In this document: piece by piece, positions 51,593 to 59,197 of the stretch | How positions within the stretch are numbered: position 1 is the first letter of the stretch | Layout: the number at the start of each line of letters is the position of its first letter | Assembly (NCBI RefSeq): GCF_018687195.1 | Contig: NZ_CP061321.1 | Location: forward strand, 992,001-1,056,000 | Reading direction: 5' to 3' | Origin: Polynucleobacter sp. MWH-UH2A | GTDB taxonomy: Bacteria > Pseudomonadota > Gammaproteobacteria > Burkholderiales > Burkholderiaceae | Length of the DNA: 64,000 bases | Position numbers and translations under genes: made by a program | Notes under the pieces: generated by a model | Told to the model about the DNA's origin: nothing | The model's database searches: none | The model's input: only the letters and a program-made list of their open reading frames with translations

Positions 51593-52354
51593 CTAGGATA
51601 TCCAAATCAAACTTGCAAACCTACCTGTTACCCCATCCCTACGGTAGGAAAAAAATTGTTCTGCTTGGGTAACAGTGCAATAGTTGCCACCGTAAACCTG
51701 CTGAAGGCCAATTGACTCTAAGCGACTGCGCGCCAATAGATACAAATTGGCCAAATATTTACCTGGTTTATTTGGTATAGCCGTGAAGGATTCATCTGGA
51801 AATGGAATTTCTGCATCTTGAAAAGCCTCTAGGACATCTACGCCAACCTCAAAAGCCTGGGGTCCGATAGCAGGGCCCAAATAGGCCAATATACCCCTCG
51901 CAGAATTCACCCCGGACAAAATTTGCATTTCTTTTACGGTGTTTTCTAGTACGCCATTACATAAGCCTCGCCATCCTGCGTGCGCAGCACCAATGACACT
52001 ACCCGAATCGTTAGTGAATAAAACGGGCAAACAGTCAGCAGTCATGATTGCCAAAACTTCACTCACTTGATTCGTCACAATCGCATCCGCTTCATCGAGG
52101 CGGGAACTCGGAACACTAACATTTACTCCATGCACTTGCTTTAACCAAATAGGATTACTTGGAAGAGACTCTTGTAATAAAGCACGATTTAATAAAACCG
52201 TTTTAGGATCATCACCAACGTGACCCCCTAAGTTAAGAGAATGGTATGGAGCTAGACTATACCCTCCGGCTCTGCAAGTTATAGCCGTGCGTACCTGTAA
52301 TGGCGCAGGCCACATAGGGAGAAGCAATTGGACTCTTGGTTTGGCATCGCTCAT
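51593..52354 (-). CDS. pgeF: Peptidoglycan editing factor PgeF
   Basis: 253 aa of the YfiH/laccase-domain family. PgeF enzymes remove mis-incorporated residues from cytoplasmic peptidoglycan precursors in E. coli. The zinc/copper-site motifs are T-A-D-C-L-P-V, A-A-H-A-G-W-R-G and L-G-P-A-I-G-P. It follows rluD with a 4-base overlap (ATGA), the usual arrangement. Downstream to phaC there are 153 bp with no gene, holding the phaC promoter region. Confidence 0.9.
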   Translation of the reverse strand: MSDAKPRVQLLLPMWPAPLQVRTAITCRAGGYSLAPYHSLNLGGHVGDDPKTVLLNRALLQESLPSNPIWLKQVHGVNVSVPSSRLDEADAIVTNQVSEVLAIMTADCLPVLFTNDSGSVIGAAHAGWRGLCNGVLENTVKEMQILSGVNSARGILAYLGPAIGPQAFEVGVDVLEAFQDAEIPFPDESFTAIPNKPGKYLANLYLLARSRLESIGLQQVYGGNYCTVTQAEQFFSYRRDGVTGRFASLIWIS

Positions 52355-53394
52355 TTAGCGTCTTGGCCCTGATGAATCGTGGCTAATACCACCTGCTCTT
52401 GCGGAAGATCTACGCTCGACATGCCTATCTTTGGCAATAGCTTCATTAAATCTGTTTGAGGATCCCTAAACCAACTCACAAGCTCATGGGTCTGAGGATG
52501 TTGCAAACTGAGCGCAAAGGCATGTAATGCTTGTCGTGTAAATGGCAAAGACTGTGCTGCCCCAGGAGTTTTCTTGCGATATACAGGATCACCCAGCAAA
52601 GGAAATCCTAATGACTCAAGATGCACCCGAATTTGATGTGTGCGTCCAGTTTCAAGGCGGCACTCAAGCAAGGAAACGGGATGCTCCAGAAATGTTCCCT
52701 TTGCCAGCCTACGATAGGCAGTTGCCGCAGGTTTGCCTTGTGGGCTAGCGGCAGACATCTTTAGTCGATCACGTTGATCTCGACCCACCGATGCCAGCAC
52801 CTTACCTTGAGCGGGTGTATCACCCCAAACCCAGGCCAAATATCGACGCCCTACCGTTCGATCTTGTAATTGACGAACCAATGCAGTCTGAGCATGAGAG
52901 GTTCGTGCCACCACCATCAAGCCAGAAGTATCTTTATCTAAGCGATGAACAATGCCTGCACGTGGCAGCAATTTGAGTTCTGGGTATCTAAATAGCAAAC
53001 CATTCAATAAAGTCCCCGACCAATTGCCAGCGGCAGGATGAACCACCAAGCCAGGTGGCTTATTGATCACAATCAGGGATTCATCCTCATAAACCACGTC
53101 AAGAAGAATGTCTTGAGGACTAAAAGCATGTTGCTCAGGCATCTCCTGCGGAAATACCTTAATACTCTCTCCACCCCTTAATAAATAGCGCGCTTTGGTT
53201 ACCTTGCCATCTACCATGACAGCGCCTGCCTCGACCCATGTTTTGAGGCGATTACGGGAATAATCCGGCAAAGATACCGCCAGCGCCTTATCTAGGCGTT
53301 CACCGGCCATCTCCATAGGCATTTCTAGAGAGATGAAATCCTCTTCATCGATATAATCAATGGGATTCGAATCAGGAGTTTGCGGCAATGCCAC
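52351..53394 (-). CDS. rluD: 23S rRNA pseudouridine synthase RluD
   Basis: 347 aa. Makes pseudouridines in 23S rRNA helix 69. An S4 RNA-binding domain (about 32-90) precedes the catalytic domain with H-R-L-D-K-D-T-S-G (catalytic Asp) and G-R-T-H-Q-I-R-V-H. The start is a GTG at 53394, seven bases into the opposite bamD frame; a later start is possible because residues before about 25 are not conserved. Confidence 0.93.
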   Translation of the reverse strand: MALPQTPDSNPIDYIDEEDFISLEMPMEMAGERLDKALAVSLPDYSRNRLKTWVEAGAVMVDGKVTKARYLLRGGESIKVFPQEMPEQHAFSPQDILLDVVYEDESLIVINKPPGLVVHPAAGNWSGTLLNGLLFRYPELKLLPRAGIVHRLDKDTSGLMVVARTSHAQTALVRQLQDRTVGRRYLAWVWGDTPAQGKVLASVGRDQRDRLKMSAASPQGKPAATAYRRLAKGTFLEHPVSLLECRLETGRTHQIRVHLESLGFPLLGDPVYRKKTPGAAQSLPFTRQALHAFALSLQHPQTHELVSWFRDPQTDLMKLLPKIGMSSVDLPQEQVVLATIHQGQDAK

Positions 53395-54260
53395 GCTTAA
53401 AGAGCCTTTCAGTTATGTCCGGAGCAATATCAGACGCCAGTTTAAGGCTTACTGGATCTTTTGGGCTACTAGCCATGCTTATCTGCAGCGCACTCCTCCT
53501 AGGCGGTTGTGCTGGCAGCGATGGCCAAAAAGATGACACCGATATCTGGTCAGAGTCTAAGTTGTATTCAGAGGCAACCGATAAGCTTAACGATGGCGAT
53601 TTTGCTAAGTGCGGAAAATACTTTGACAAACTTGAAGCACGCTTCCCCTTTGGCCCTTATTCACAACAAGCGCAAATTAATGCAGCCTACTGCTACTGGA
53701 AAGCTCAAGAGCAAACCCAGGCCTTAGTTGCAATTGATCGCTTTATTAAATTACATCAAGGCAGTCCAACCTTAGATTACGCCTATTACCTCAAAGGCTT
53801 AATTACCTTTAATGATGACTTGGGTTGGCTTGGAAAGTTTACTGGTCAAGATTTAAGCGAACGCGATCCTAAAGCGGCCAAAGAAGCATTTGAATCATTC
53901 AAAACCGTAGTTGAGCGTTTCCCTAACAGTAAATACGCCCCCGACTCCTTAGATCGCATGCGTTACATCGTGAACTCGTTGGCTGAAGCGGATGTCATCG
54001 TGGCTCGCTTCTACTACCAGCGTGGCGCTTATCTAGCGGCGGCCAATAGAGCTCAGCTAGTGATTAAAGATTATGACCGAGCCCCCGCGGTTGAGGAGGC
54101 CCTGTACATCCTAACGAAGTCTTATGAAAAGCTAGGTCTAACCCAGTTAAGTAATGACACATTACGGGTCTTTAAACTGAACTTCCCAGACAGCCAAATG
54201 ATGGAAACTGGGCAACGAGTTCAGAAAGAACGTCGTTGGTGGCAGATCTGGAATAAATAA
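53388..54260 (+). CDS. bamD: Outer-membrane protein assembly factor BamD
   Basis: 290-aa lipoprotein of the BAM complex. AGGAG nine bases upstream supports the ATG at 53388; an in-frame ATG at 53415 is an alternative. The lipobox L-L-L-G-G-C follows a hydrophobic stretch. Repeated TPR-like helices include A-R-F-P-F-G-P-Y-S-Q-Q-A and R-F-P-N-S-K-Y-A-P-D. Divergent from rluD with overlapping starts. Ends at a strong terminator. Confidence 0.93.
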   Translation: MPRLKSLSVMSGAISDASLRLTGSFGLLAMLICSALLLGGCAGSDGQKDDTDIWSESKLYSEATDKLNDGDFAKCGKYFDKLEARFPFGPYSQQAQINAAYCYWKAQEQTQALVAIDRFIKLHQGSPTLDYAYYLKGLITFNDDLGWLGKFTGQDLSERDPKAAKEAFESFKTVVERFPNSKYAPDSLDRMRYIVNSLAEADVIVARFYYQRGAYLAAANRAQLVIKDYDRAPAVEEALYILTKSYEKLGLTQLSNDTLRVFKLNFPDSQMMETGQRVQKERRWWQIWNK

Positions 54261-54290
54261 ATCCAAGCAATTTATCTTTGCTGAGTTAAT

Positions 54291-54319
54291 AAAAAATCCT
54301 CTTTTATAGAGGATTTTTT
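54291..54319. terminator. Bidirectional terminator between bamD and alr
   Basis: An 11-bp perfect inverted repeat (AAAAAATCCTC / GAGGATTTTTT) with the loop TTTTATA. T-tracts face both convergent genes. Confidence 0.9.
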
Positions 54320-54368
54320 ATTGCTGCATGCCAATCAGTAAATTGGATGCTTTCATTTATTTAATAAG

Positions 54369-55493
54369 CTATTTAATTGATACTGGAACTCTAGGTGCCA
54401 CAGCGCAAAGTAATTCGTAGCCAATAGTGTCACTCATCCTCGCCACTTCATCTACTGGTACCTTGCTTCCCCATAACTCGACTACGCTACCAATTTTGGC
54501 ATCAGACGCATTTCGCAAATCAACTGTCAGCATATCCATCGATACACGTCCAACAAGCGGACATATAACACCGCCATTAGAGTCAATTGAATTACCCACC
54601 CATACAGGTGTACCATCTTTTGCGTGACGCGGGTAACCGTCAGCATAGCCGCAGGCAATAATGCCTATGCGCATATCCTCGGGAGCAATAAAACGACCGC
54701 CATAACCAATTCGATCTCCCTTGTGGAGATCTTGTATATCAATGATTTCGCTACGAAGCTGCATGACTGGCTTCAGGTGAGCATGCTCAATATCTGAATA
54801 TAGGCCGGTTGGTGAAGCGCCATAGAGCATGATTCCGGGGCGAACCCAGTCACCGAGTGCATTACGGTGCCACAAGATAGCAGCTGAGTTTGCTAATGAA
54901 GTAGAACCTGCAAGACCGTCGGTAGCTTGGCTAAATATTTCAAGCTGACTTCCTACGGTAGGCGCCTGATTAATTTGATCGGCATTAGCAAAATGTGTCA
55001 TGTGATGCATGTGATAACCGGCTACATGCAATCGATGGAAAATCGTTCTGTAATTTTCTGGTTTGAATCCCAGGCGATTCATGCCGGTGTTCATCTTCAA
55101 AAAAACACTAATAGTCTTATGGACTTTATCGGCGTACCGCTCTAACCAGTCCACCTGAGCATCACAATGCACTACCAAGTCACAATGCAACTCTTGGGCT
55201 AGATCCAATTCATTTTCATGAAAAAGTCCTTCCAGGAGCAAAATACGACCCTGCCAACCATGCTCTCTAAGCCAGACAGCATCTTGGATGTCTAGAAGCG
55301 CAAAACCGTCAGTAGAGCCAAGCCCCTTGAGGGCGGCCTCAAACGAATGGCCGTAGGAACGCGCCTTTATGACTGCCCAAATTTTCGACTCAGGAGCAAG
55401 CTCGCGGACACGGCTCAAATTGTGCGCAAAGGCCTGGGTATCAATAGATGCCAAAATTGGTCTATTAATCAAGCCATTAGCTGAAGCACCCAT
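54369..55493 (-). CDS. alr: Alanine racemase
   Basis: 374 aa from the ATG at 55493, fixed by AAGGAGG at 55501-55507. A longer frame to 55511 starts inside that ribosome-binding site. PLP-dependent fold III enzyme that supplies D-alanine for peptidoglycan. The PLP lysine is in A-V-I-K-A-R-S-Y-G-H-S; this segment differs from the common K-A-N-A-Y-G-H-G. The second catalytic Tyr region and D-M-L-T-V-D-L are present, so it should be active. Divergent from lplT. Confidence 0.9.
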   Translation of the reverse strand: MGASANGLINRPILASIDTQAFAHNLSRVRELAPESKIWAVIKARSYGHSFEAALKGLGSTDGFALLDIQDAVWLREHGWQGRILLLEGLFHENELDLAQELHCDLVVHCDAQVDWLERYADKVHKTISVFLKMNTGMNRLGFKPENYRTIFHRLHVAGYHMHHMTHFANADQINQAPTVGSQLEIFSQATDGLAGSTSLANSAAILWHRNALGDWVRPGIMLYGASPTGLYSDIEHAHLKPVMQLRSEIIDIQDLHKGDRIGYGGRFIAPEDMRIGIIACGYADGYPRHAKDGTPVWVGNSIDSNGGVICPLVGRVSMDMLTVDLRNASDAKIGSVVELWGSKVPVDEVARMSDTIGYELLCAVAPRVPVSIK

Positions 55494-55500
55494 ATCCACC

Positions 55501-55507
55501 CCTCCTT
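55501..55507 (-). promoter_or_regulatory. Ribosome-binding site deciding the alr start
   Basis: Minus strand AAGGAGG, a full Shine-Dalgarno match, seven bases before the ATG at 55493. The ATG at 55511 overlaps it and is rejected. Confidence 0.85.
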
Positions 55508-55543
55508 TCATGTTTTAATTGTATTAATGACTAGATTGTACGA

Positions 55544-56863
55544 ATGAACCGTAGTTTTTACATCATTATGGCGGCGCAATTTTTTTCGTCGCTAGCTGAT
55601 AACGCCCTGCTCATTGCAGCAATTGCTCTTCTGGCCCAGCTTAGCGCTCCGGCCTGGATGACTCCTTTGCTCAAATTATTCTTCGTATTGTCCTACGTAG
55701 TGCTCGCCGCATTTGTTGGCGCCTTTGCGGATTCCCGCCCAAAAGGCAATGTTATGTTCATTACCAATACTATTAAATTCATTGGTTGCGTTGCGATGCT
55801 TTTTGGTGGGCACCCATTACTGTCCTATGCGATTGTTGGCTTAGGTGCTGCGGCATACTCTCCTGCTAAATACGGAATTCTGACTGAACTCCTCCCTGCA
55901 GAAAAATTAGTAGCCGCAAATGGCTGGATTGAAGGTCTCACTGTTGGCTCTATTATTTTGGGTACAGTACTAGGTGGTGTATTAATTAGCAGCACTGTTT
56001 CACAAAGCTTACTTGCATTAGATATGCCAAGTTTTGATACCGGCATCGATACTCCAGCGGAATCTGCAATTCTCATCATCATGATGATTTATGTCGTTGC
56101 AGCCCTGATTAACCTCAAGATTCCGGATACAGGGGCACGCTACGTCTCTCAAAAGACAAATCCCATTGCACTGATTAAAGATTTTTCCATATGTTTTAAA
56201 ACACTTTGGAACGATCGTCTTGGACAAATCTCGCTAGCGGTGACCACCTTGTTTTGGGGTGCTGGCGCGACTTTGCAATTCATTGTTATTAAATGGGCGC
56301 AGGTTGCCTTGCATATGAATCTTTCTCAGGGTGCAATATTGCAAGCCATTTCAGCGGTAGGAGTGGCTGGAGGAGCTGTATGGGCCGCTTGGCGCGTTCC
56401 ACTACGAAACTCTCTCAATGTATTGCCATACGGCATCGCCATGGGCTTAGTAGTTTGTGTAATGGCTATCTACAACTCGGATCTACTACCTAATACACCA
56501 CTCGTGACAATCGGAAAATTGCAAGTTACATTGAACTTATTGCCTGCATATGGATTGCTCATTTTGGTTGGCTGGCTTGCTGGTTACTTTGTGGTGCCCA
56601 TGAACGCTCTGTTGCAGCATCGCGGACATGTATTGATGTCGGCGGGCCACTCTATTGCAGTACAAAACTTCAATGAGAATATTTCCGTTCTAGCAATGTT
56701 GGCAATCTACTCCTTGCTAATTTGGCTAGATGCACCTGTTCAAGGTGTCATAGTTGGCTTTGGGCTTGCTGTCAGTGGGATCATGTGGCTTGTAATCAAG
56801 CGTCACGCTCGCAACCAAGCGGAATATGATTCCATGCATCTCATCGGTGAGCATAAACACTAA
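55544..56863 (+). CDS. lplT: Lysophospholipid transporter LplT
   Basis: 439-aa major-facilitator protein with about 12 membrane helices. The N-terminus S-F-Y-I-I-M-A-A-Q-F-F-S-S-L-A-D-N-A-L-L matches LplT, which flips lysophospholipids inward for re-acylation in E. coli. There is no fused acyltransferase domain. Divergent from alr, 50 bp between starts, an arrangement I recall from other Burkholderiaceae. Convergent with the gene at 56908-57429. Confidence 0.88.
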   Translation: MNRSFYIIMAAQFFSSLADNALLIAAIALLAQLSAPAWMTPLLKLFFVLSYVVLAAFVGAFADSRPKGNVMFITNTIKFIGCVAMLFGGHPLLSYAIVGLGAAAYSPAKYGILTELLPAEKLVAANGWIEGLTVGSIILGTVLGGVLISSTVSQSLLALDMPSFDTGIDTPAESAILIIMMIYVVAALINLKIPDTGARYVSQKTNPIALIKDFSICFKTLWNDRLGQISLAVTTLFWGAGATLQFIVIKWAQVALHMNLSQGAILQAISAVGVAGGAVWAAWRVPLRNSLNVLPYGIAMGLVVCVMAIYNSDLLPNTPLVTIGKLQVTLNLLPAYGLLILVGWLAGYFVVPMNALLQHRGHVLMSAGHSIAVQNFNENISVLAMLAIYSLLIWLDAPVQGVIVGFGLAVSGIMWLVIKRHARNQAEYDSMHLIGEHKH

Positions 56864-56907
56864 TTATTCAGTACTTATTAAGTACCACTTAGTAGCTATT
56901 GGCGCAA

Positions 56908-57429
56908 TTAACTATTTTGCAAAACAGATTTAGCTAATAACAAGTCTTGCCAAAGCGAGGCCTTCTCTTGCGGCTTATTAACGACTTGCGCCAGGTCTTG
57001 CGATGCCACTACCGGAATCTCATCATCGTTACCGGTATTTAAGGCCAGTATGGTTTCACGCAATTGAGGCAAAAGATCTCGTTCACCCGTGATCTTTTGC
57101 GCAGCCGGACCTCCAAAGGCAACCGCAATAACAGGCAAACCATCCTCTGGTAATTTCAACTGAGATAAATCATCGGCCGGAAGTCTCCATGACCATTCAT
57201 GAGATGACAAACCCAAAACCTTGATCACATTCTGAAACAAAAGCTGAGCATCACCCTGCGGCTTAGATCCAAAAAACCACCAATGTGAACGAGGGGAAGG
57301 CTCGCTGTCTTGTGGCACTGAGGCTTCAGGTGAAGCTTCTGGTGCAAGCACAGAAGACGCAGTGGTATCACGGGACACCCACTCTGTGATTCCCATTTCC
57401 TTTAGATAGCTTGCGTGTGTATGGCTCAT
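56908..57429 (-). CDS. Cysteine-free uracil-DNA-glycosylase-like / HolD-like protein
   Basis: 173 aa, start ATGA-overlapped with the rimI stop. No characterised family is certain. Residues 8-20 (Y-L-K-E-M-G-I-T-E-W-V-S-R) resemble the DnaX-binding N-terminus of E. coli psi (HolD). A Pro/Ser/Glu linker (about 21-46) precedes a domain with W-W-F-F-G, I-A-V-A-F-G-G-P-A-A-Q and I-P-V-V ... K-A-S-L-W-Q-D-L-L-L-A, patterns like type-4 uracil-DNA glycosylases. It has no Cys, so no 4Fe-4S cluster. The catalytic G-E-A-P-G is G-S-K-P-Q and the H-P-S/A motif is Q-D-L-A. Catalysis is therefore unlikely; a clamp-loader role is inference. Confidence 0.6.
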   Translation of the reverse strand: MSHTHASYLKEMGITEWVSRDTTASSVLAPEASPEASVPQDSEPSPRSHWWFFGSKPQGDAQLLFQNVIKVLGLSSHEWSWRLPADDLSQLKLPEDGLPVIAVAFGGPAAQKITGERDLLPQLRETILALNTGNDDEIPVVASQDLAQVVNKPQEKASLWQDLLLAKSVLQNS

Positions 57430-57953
57430 GGCTCTAGCTTAATGGATTTTGCCATCACAATTGCATCTTCACGAATACCTGTCTCTTGACTGGCTGGGTA
57501 GTAGCCTTTACGAAGACCGATCTGCTCAAAGCCTAGTTTTTGATATAAAGACAATGCCGGCTCATTAGTAGGTCGCACTTCTAAAATAATTCGAGGCATT
57601 TTTTGTTGAGCCGCAACCCCTTCAATTGCCTCCATCATGCGAGCGCCCAACCCTAGCTTTCTTAATTCGGGTGAGACAGTAATATTCAGAAGATGAAGCT
57701 CATCTACCGCAGGATACAGAATGCAGTAGGCCCATAGGGCCTGAGAATCCAGAAAGGTACCCGGAACTTCTTCATCTTTACTAAGGCTTGGTCTAATGCA
57801 ATATGCCCAATGCGCGGCGGCCAATGAGTCAGAGAAATTTCCCCTGGTCCAAGGATGTAAGTGAGAAACGGCCTCAATCGCTAATACAGCATCTAAATCA
57901 GTTAGCTGCATTGGCATAAAAGAAAGCTCAGCCACGTCTTTTGGGCTTGTCAT
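57426..57953 (-). CDS. rimI: Ribosomal protein S18 alanine N-acetyltransferase
   Basis: 175-aa GNAT acetyltransferase. The substrate-side H-P-W-T-R-G-N-F and the acetyl-CoA loop L-R-K-L-G-L-G-A-R-M-M, with L-E-V-R-P-T-N-x-P-A-L-x-L-Y-x-K-L-G-F, are the RimI signature. A roughly 20-residue insert (about 54-72) lengthens it compared with E. coli. Two bases after tsaB, four-base overlap with the next gene, so one operon. Confidence 0.93.
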   Translation of the reverse strand: MTSPKDVAELSFMPMQLTDLDAVLAIEAVSHLHPWTRGNFSDSLAAAHWAYCIRPSLSKDEEVPGTFLDSQALWAYCILYPAVDELHLLNITVSPELRKLGLGARMMEAIEGVAAQQKMPRIILEVRPTNEPALSLYQKLGFEQIGLRKGYYPASQETGIREDAIVMAKSIKLEP

Positions 57954-57955
57954 TG

Positions 57956-58684
57956 TTATTCGCTTTTCTTAAACGCCTGCTCACGCTCTTCAGTAGTAAG
58001 AGCTACCTTATTGCGAACATAAAGCGGCTCTAATTCATGAACGGAAATATGTTTGCCACTCGCAAACTTTGGTATGGCGCAATTTAATACGCCCAAGGCA
58101 GATACATTGATATCCCCATCCAGACGATCCTTAGGTAACTCACGATGCTTAAATAAGCGATTGCCGAAAGCAGGTATTGCACTACCAGCTAAATACTCTG
58201 CACCATTAAGATCAATTGACTCGGGACTACTCAGATGAATATCACCCAATCTCTTGGGGGCTATTCCTGGAGACTTATATTCATATTTTGCCCAGTAAAT
58301 TTCATCCATACGTGCATCTATGGCAATGACAAATTGACTTGGGTGTACTTTTTGAAAGTTTGGATTGGCTATCAACTGCATTGCAATTGAATCTAGGCTT
58401 GCAACAGGAATCACTGGCAAGTTTGCAGCTACTGCCAATCCTTGAACAGCAGCAACCCCCAAGCGCACGCCGGTGAATGCGCCAGGGCCAACACCAACAG
58501 CAACCGCATCTAAATCTGCAATGGCAAGCTTAGACTCTAGAAGTAACTCTTCAATCCAAGGCAATAGCAATTGACTGGCACCAGCGGCAACCGGCTGGTG
58601 TCGAAATGTAGGCTCTGAATCACCTAAAGATAAAGCCACCGAACACCAAGCTGAAGAGGTGTCGATGGCCAATATGCGCGTCAA
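57956..58684 (-). CDS. tsaB: tRNA threonylcarbamoyladenosine biosynthesis protein TsaB
   Basis: 242 aa. Partner of TsaD in t6A modification of tRNA position 37. The ASKHA fold start I-L-A-I-D-T-S-S, G-P-G-A-F-T-G-V-R-L-G and A-S-L-D-S-I-A match TsaB. Leads the tsaB-rimI operon. The VOC gene lies upstream, 33 bp away on the same strand. Confidence 0.93.
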   Translation of the reverse strand: MTRILAIDTSSAWCSVALSLGDSEPTFRHQPVAAGASQLLLPWIEELLLESKLAIADLDAVAVGVGPGAFTGVRLGVAAVQGLAVAANLPVIPVASLDSIAMQLIANPNFQKVHPSQFVIAIDARMDEIYWAKYEYKSPGIAPKRLGDIHLSSPESIDLNGAEYLAGSAIPAFGNRLFKHRELPKDRLDGDINVSALGVLNCAIPKFASGKHISVHELEPLYVRNKVALTTEEREQAFKKSE

Positions 58685-58717
58685 ATCAAACTCTTTTTGC
58701 GTTGGCCAAAACCCAAA

Positions 58718-59185
58718 TTATGAACGCAAACCTACAATCACCTCTGGAGGTGCTTGAACCAGTTCAATTAACACCCCTTCACCACTCATCGGAAACTCGT
58801 CATTTCCCTTGGGATGGACGAAGGTGATGTCGTGACCACCGGCGCCTTTGCGAATACCACCAGGCGCAAAACGCAAGCCATTCGCGGATAACCACTCAAC
58901 CGCCTTTGGCAGATCATCAACCCATAGGCCAATATGATTTAGTGGAGTTTGATGTACAGCTGGTTTTTTATTGATATCTAGCGGCTGCATGAGGTCAACC
59001 TCGATCTCATGTACGCCACTGCCAATAGCACAAATATCTTCATCCACATTCTCACGCTCAGAAACAAAAGTGCTTTTGTACTCAAAACCAAACAAATCAA
59101 CCCAAAGTTTCTTTAGGCGATCCTTATTTTCGCCACCAATAGCAATTTGTTGAATCCCGAGAATCTTAAAAGGCTTTGCTGTCAT
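58718..59185 (-). CDS. VOC-family protein, methylmalonyl-CoA-epimerase-like
   Basis: 155 aa with two betaalphabetabetabeta VOC modules. The C-terminal half has [23 protein letters not shown] and [10 protein letters not shown], close to methylmalonyl-CoA epimerase. The N-terminal half has I-Q-Q-I-A-I where epimerases have a metal-binding His, so one ligand may be Gln. Location beside PCC, MeaB and mutase genes supports the epimerase idea, but the changed ligand leaves it open. Confidence 0.65.
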   Translation of the reverse strand: MTAKPFKILGIQQIAIGGENKDRLKKLWVDLFGFEYKSTFVSERENVDEDICAIGSGVHEIEVDLMQPLDINKKPAVHQTPLNHIGLWVDDLPKAVEWLSANGLRFAPGGIRKGAGGHDITFVHPKGNDEFPMSGEGVLIELVQAPPEVIVGLRS

Positions 59186-59197
59186 TTGATTTGCCTC

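Noticed and set aside
56871-56885. GTACTT-ATT-AAGTAC hairpin between lplT and the HolD-like gene
   Set aside because: Only six AT-rich pairs and no T-tract; too weak to call a terminator.
56908-57429. Calling this gene an active uracil-DNA glycosylase
   Set aside because: All Fe-S cysteines and both catalytic motifs are absent, and the protein is far shorter than active type-4 enzymes.
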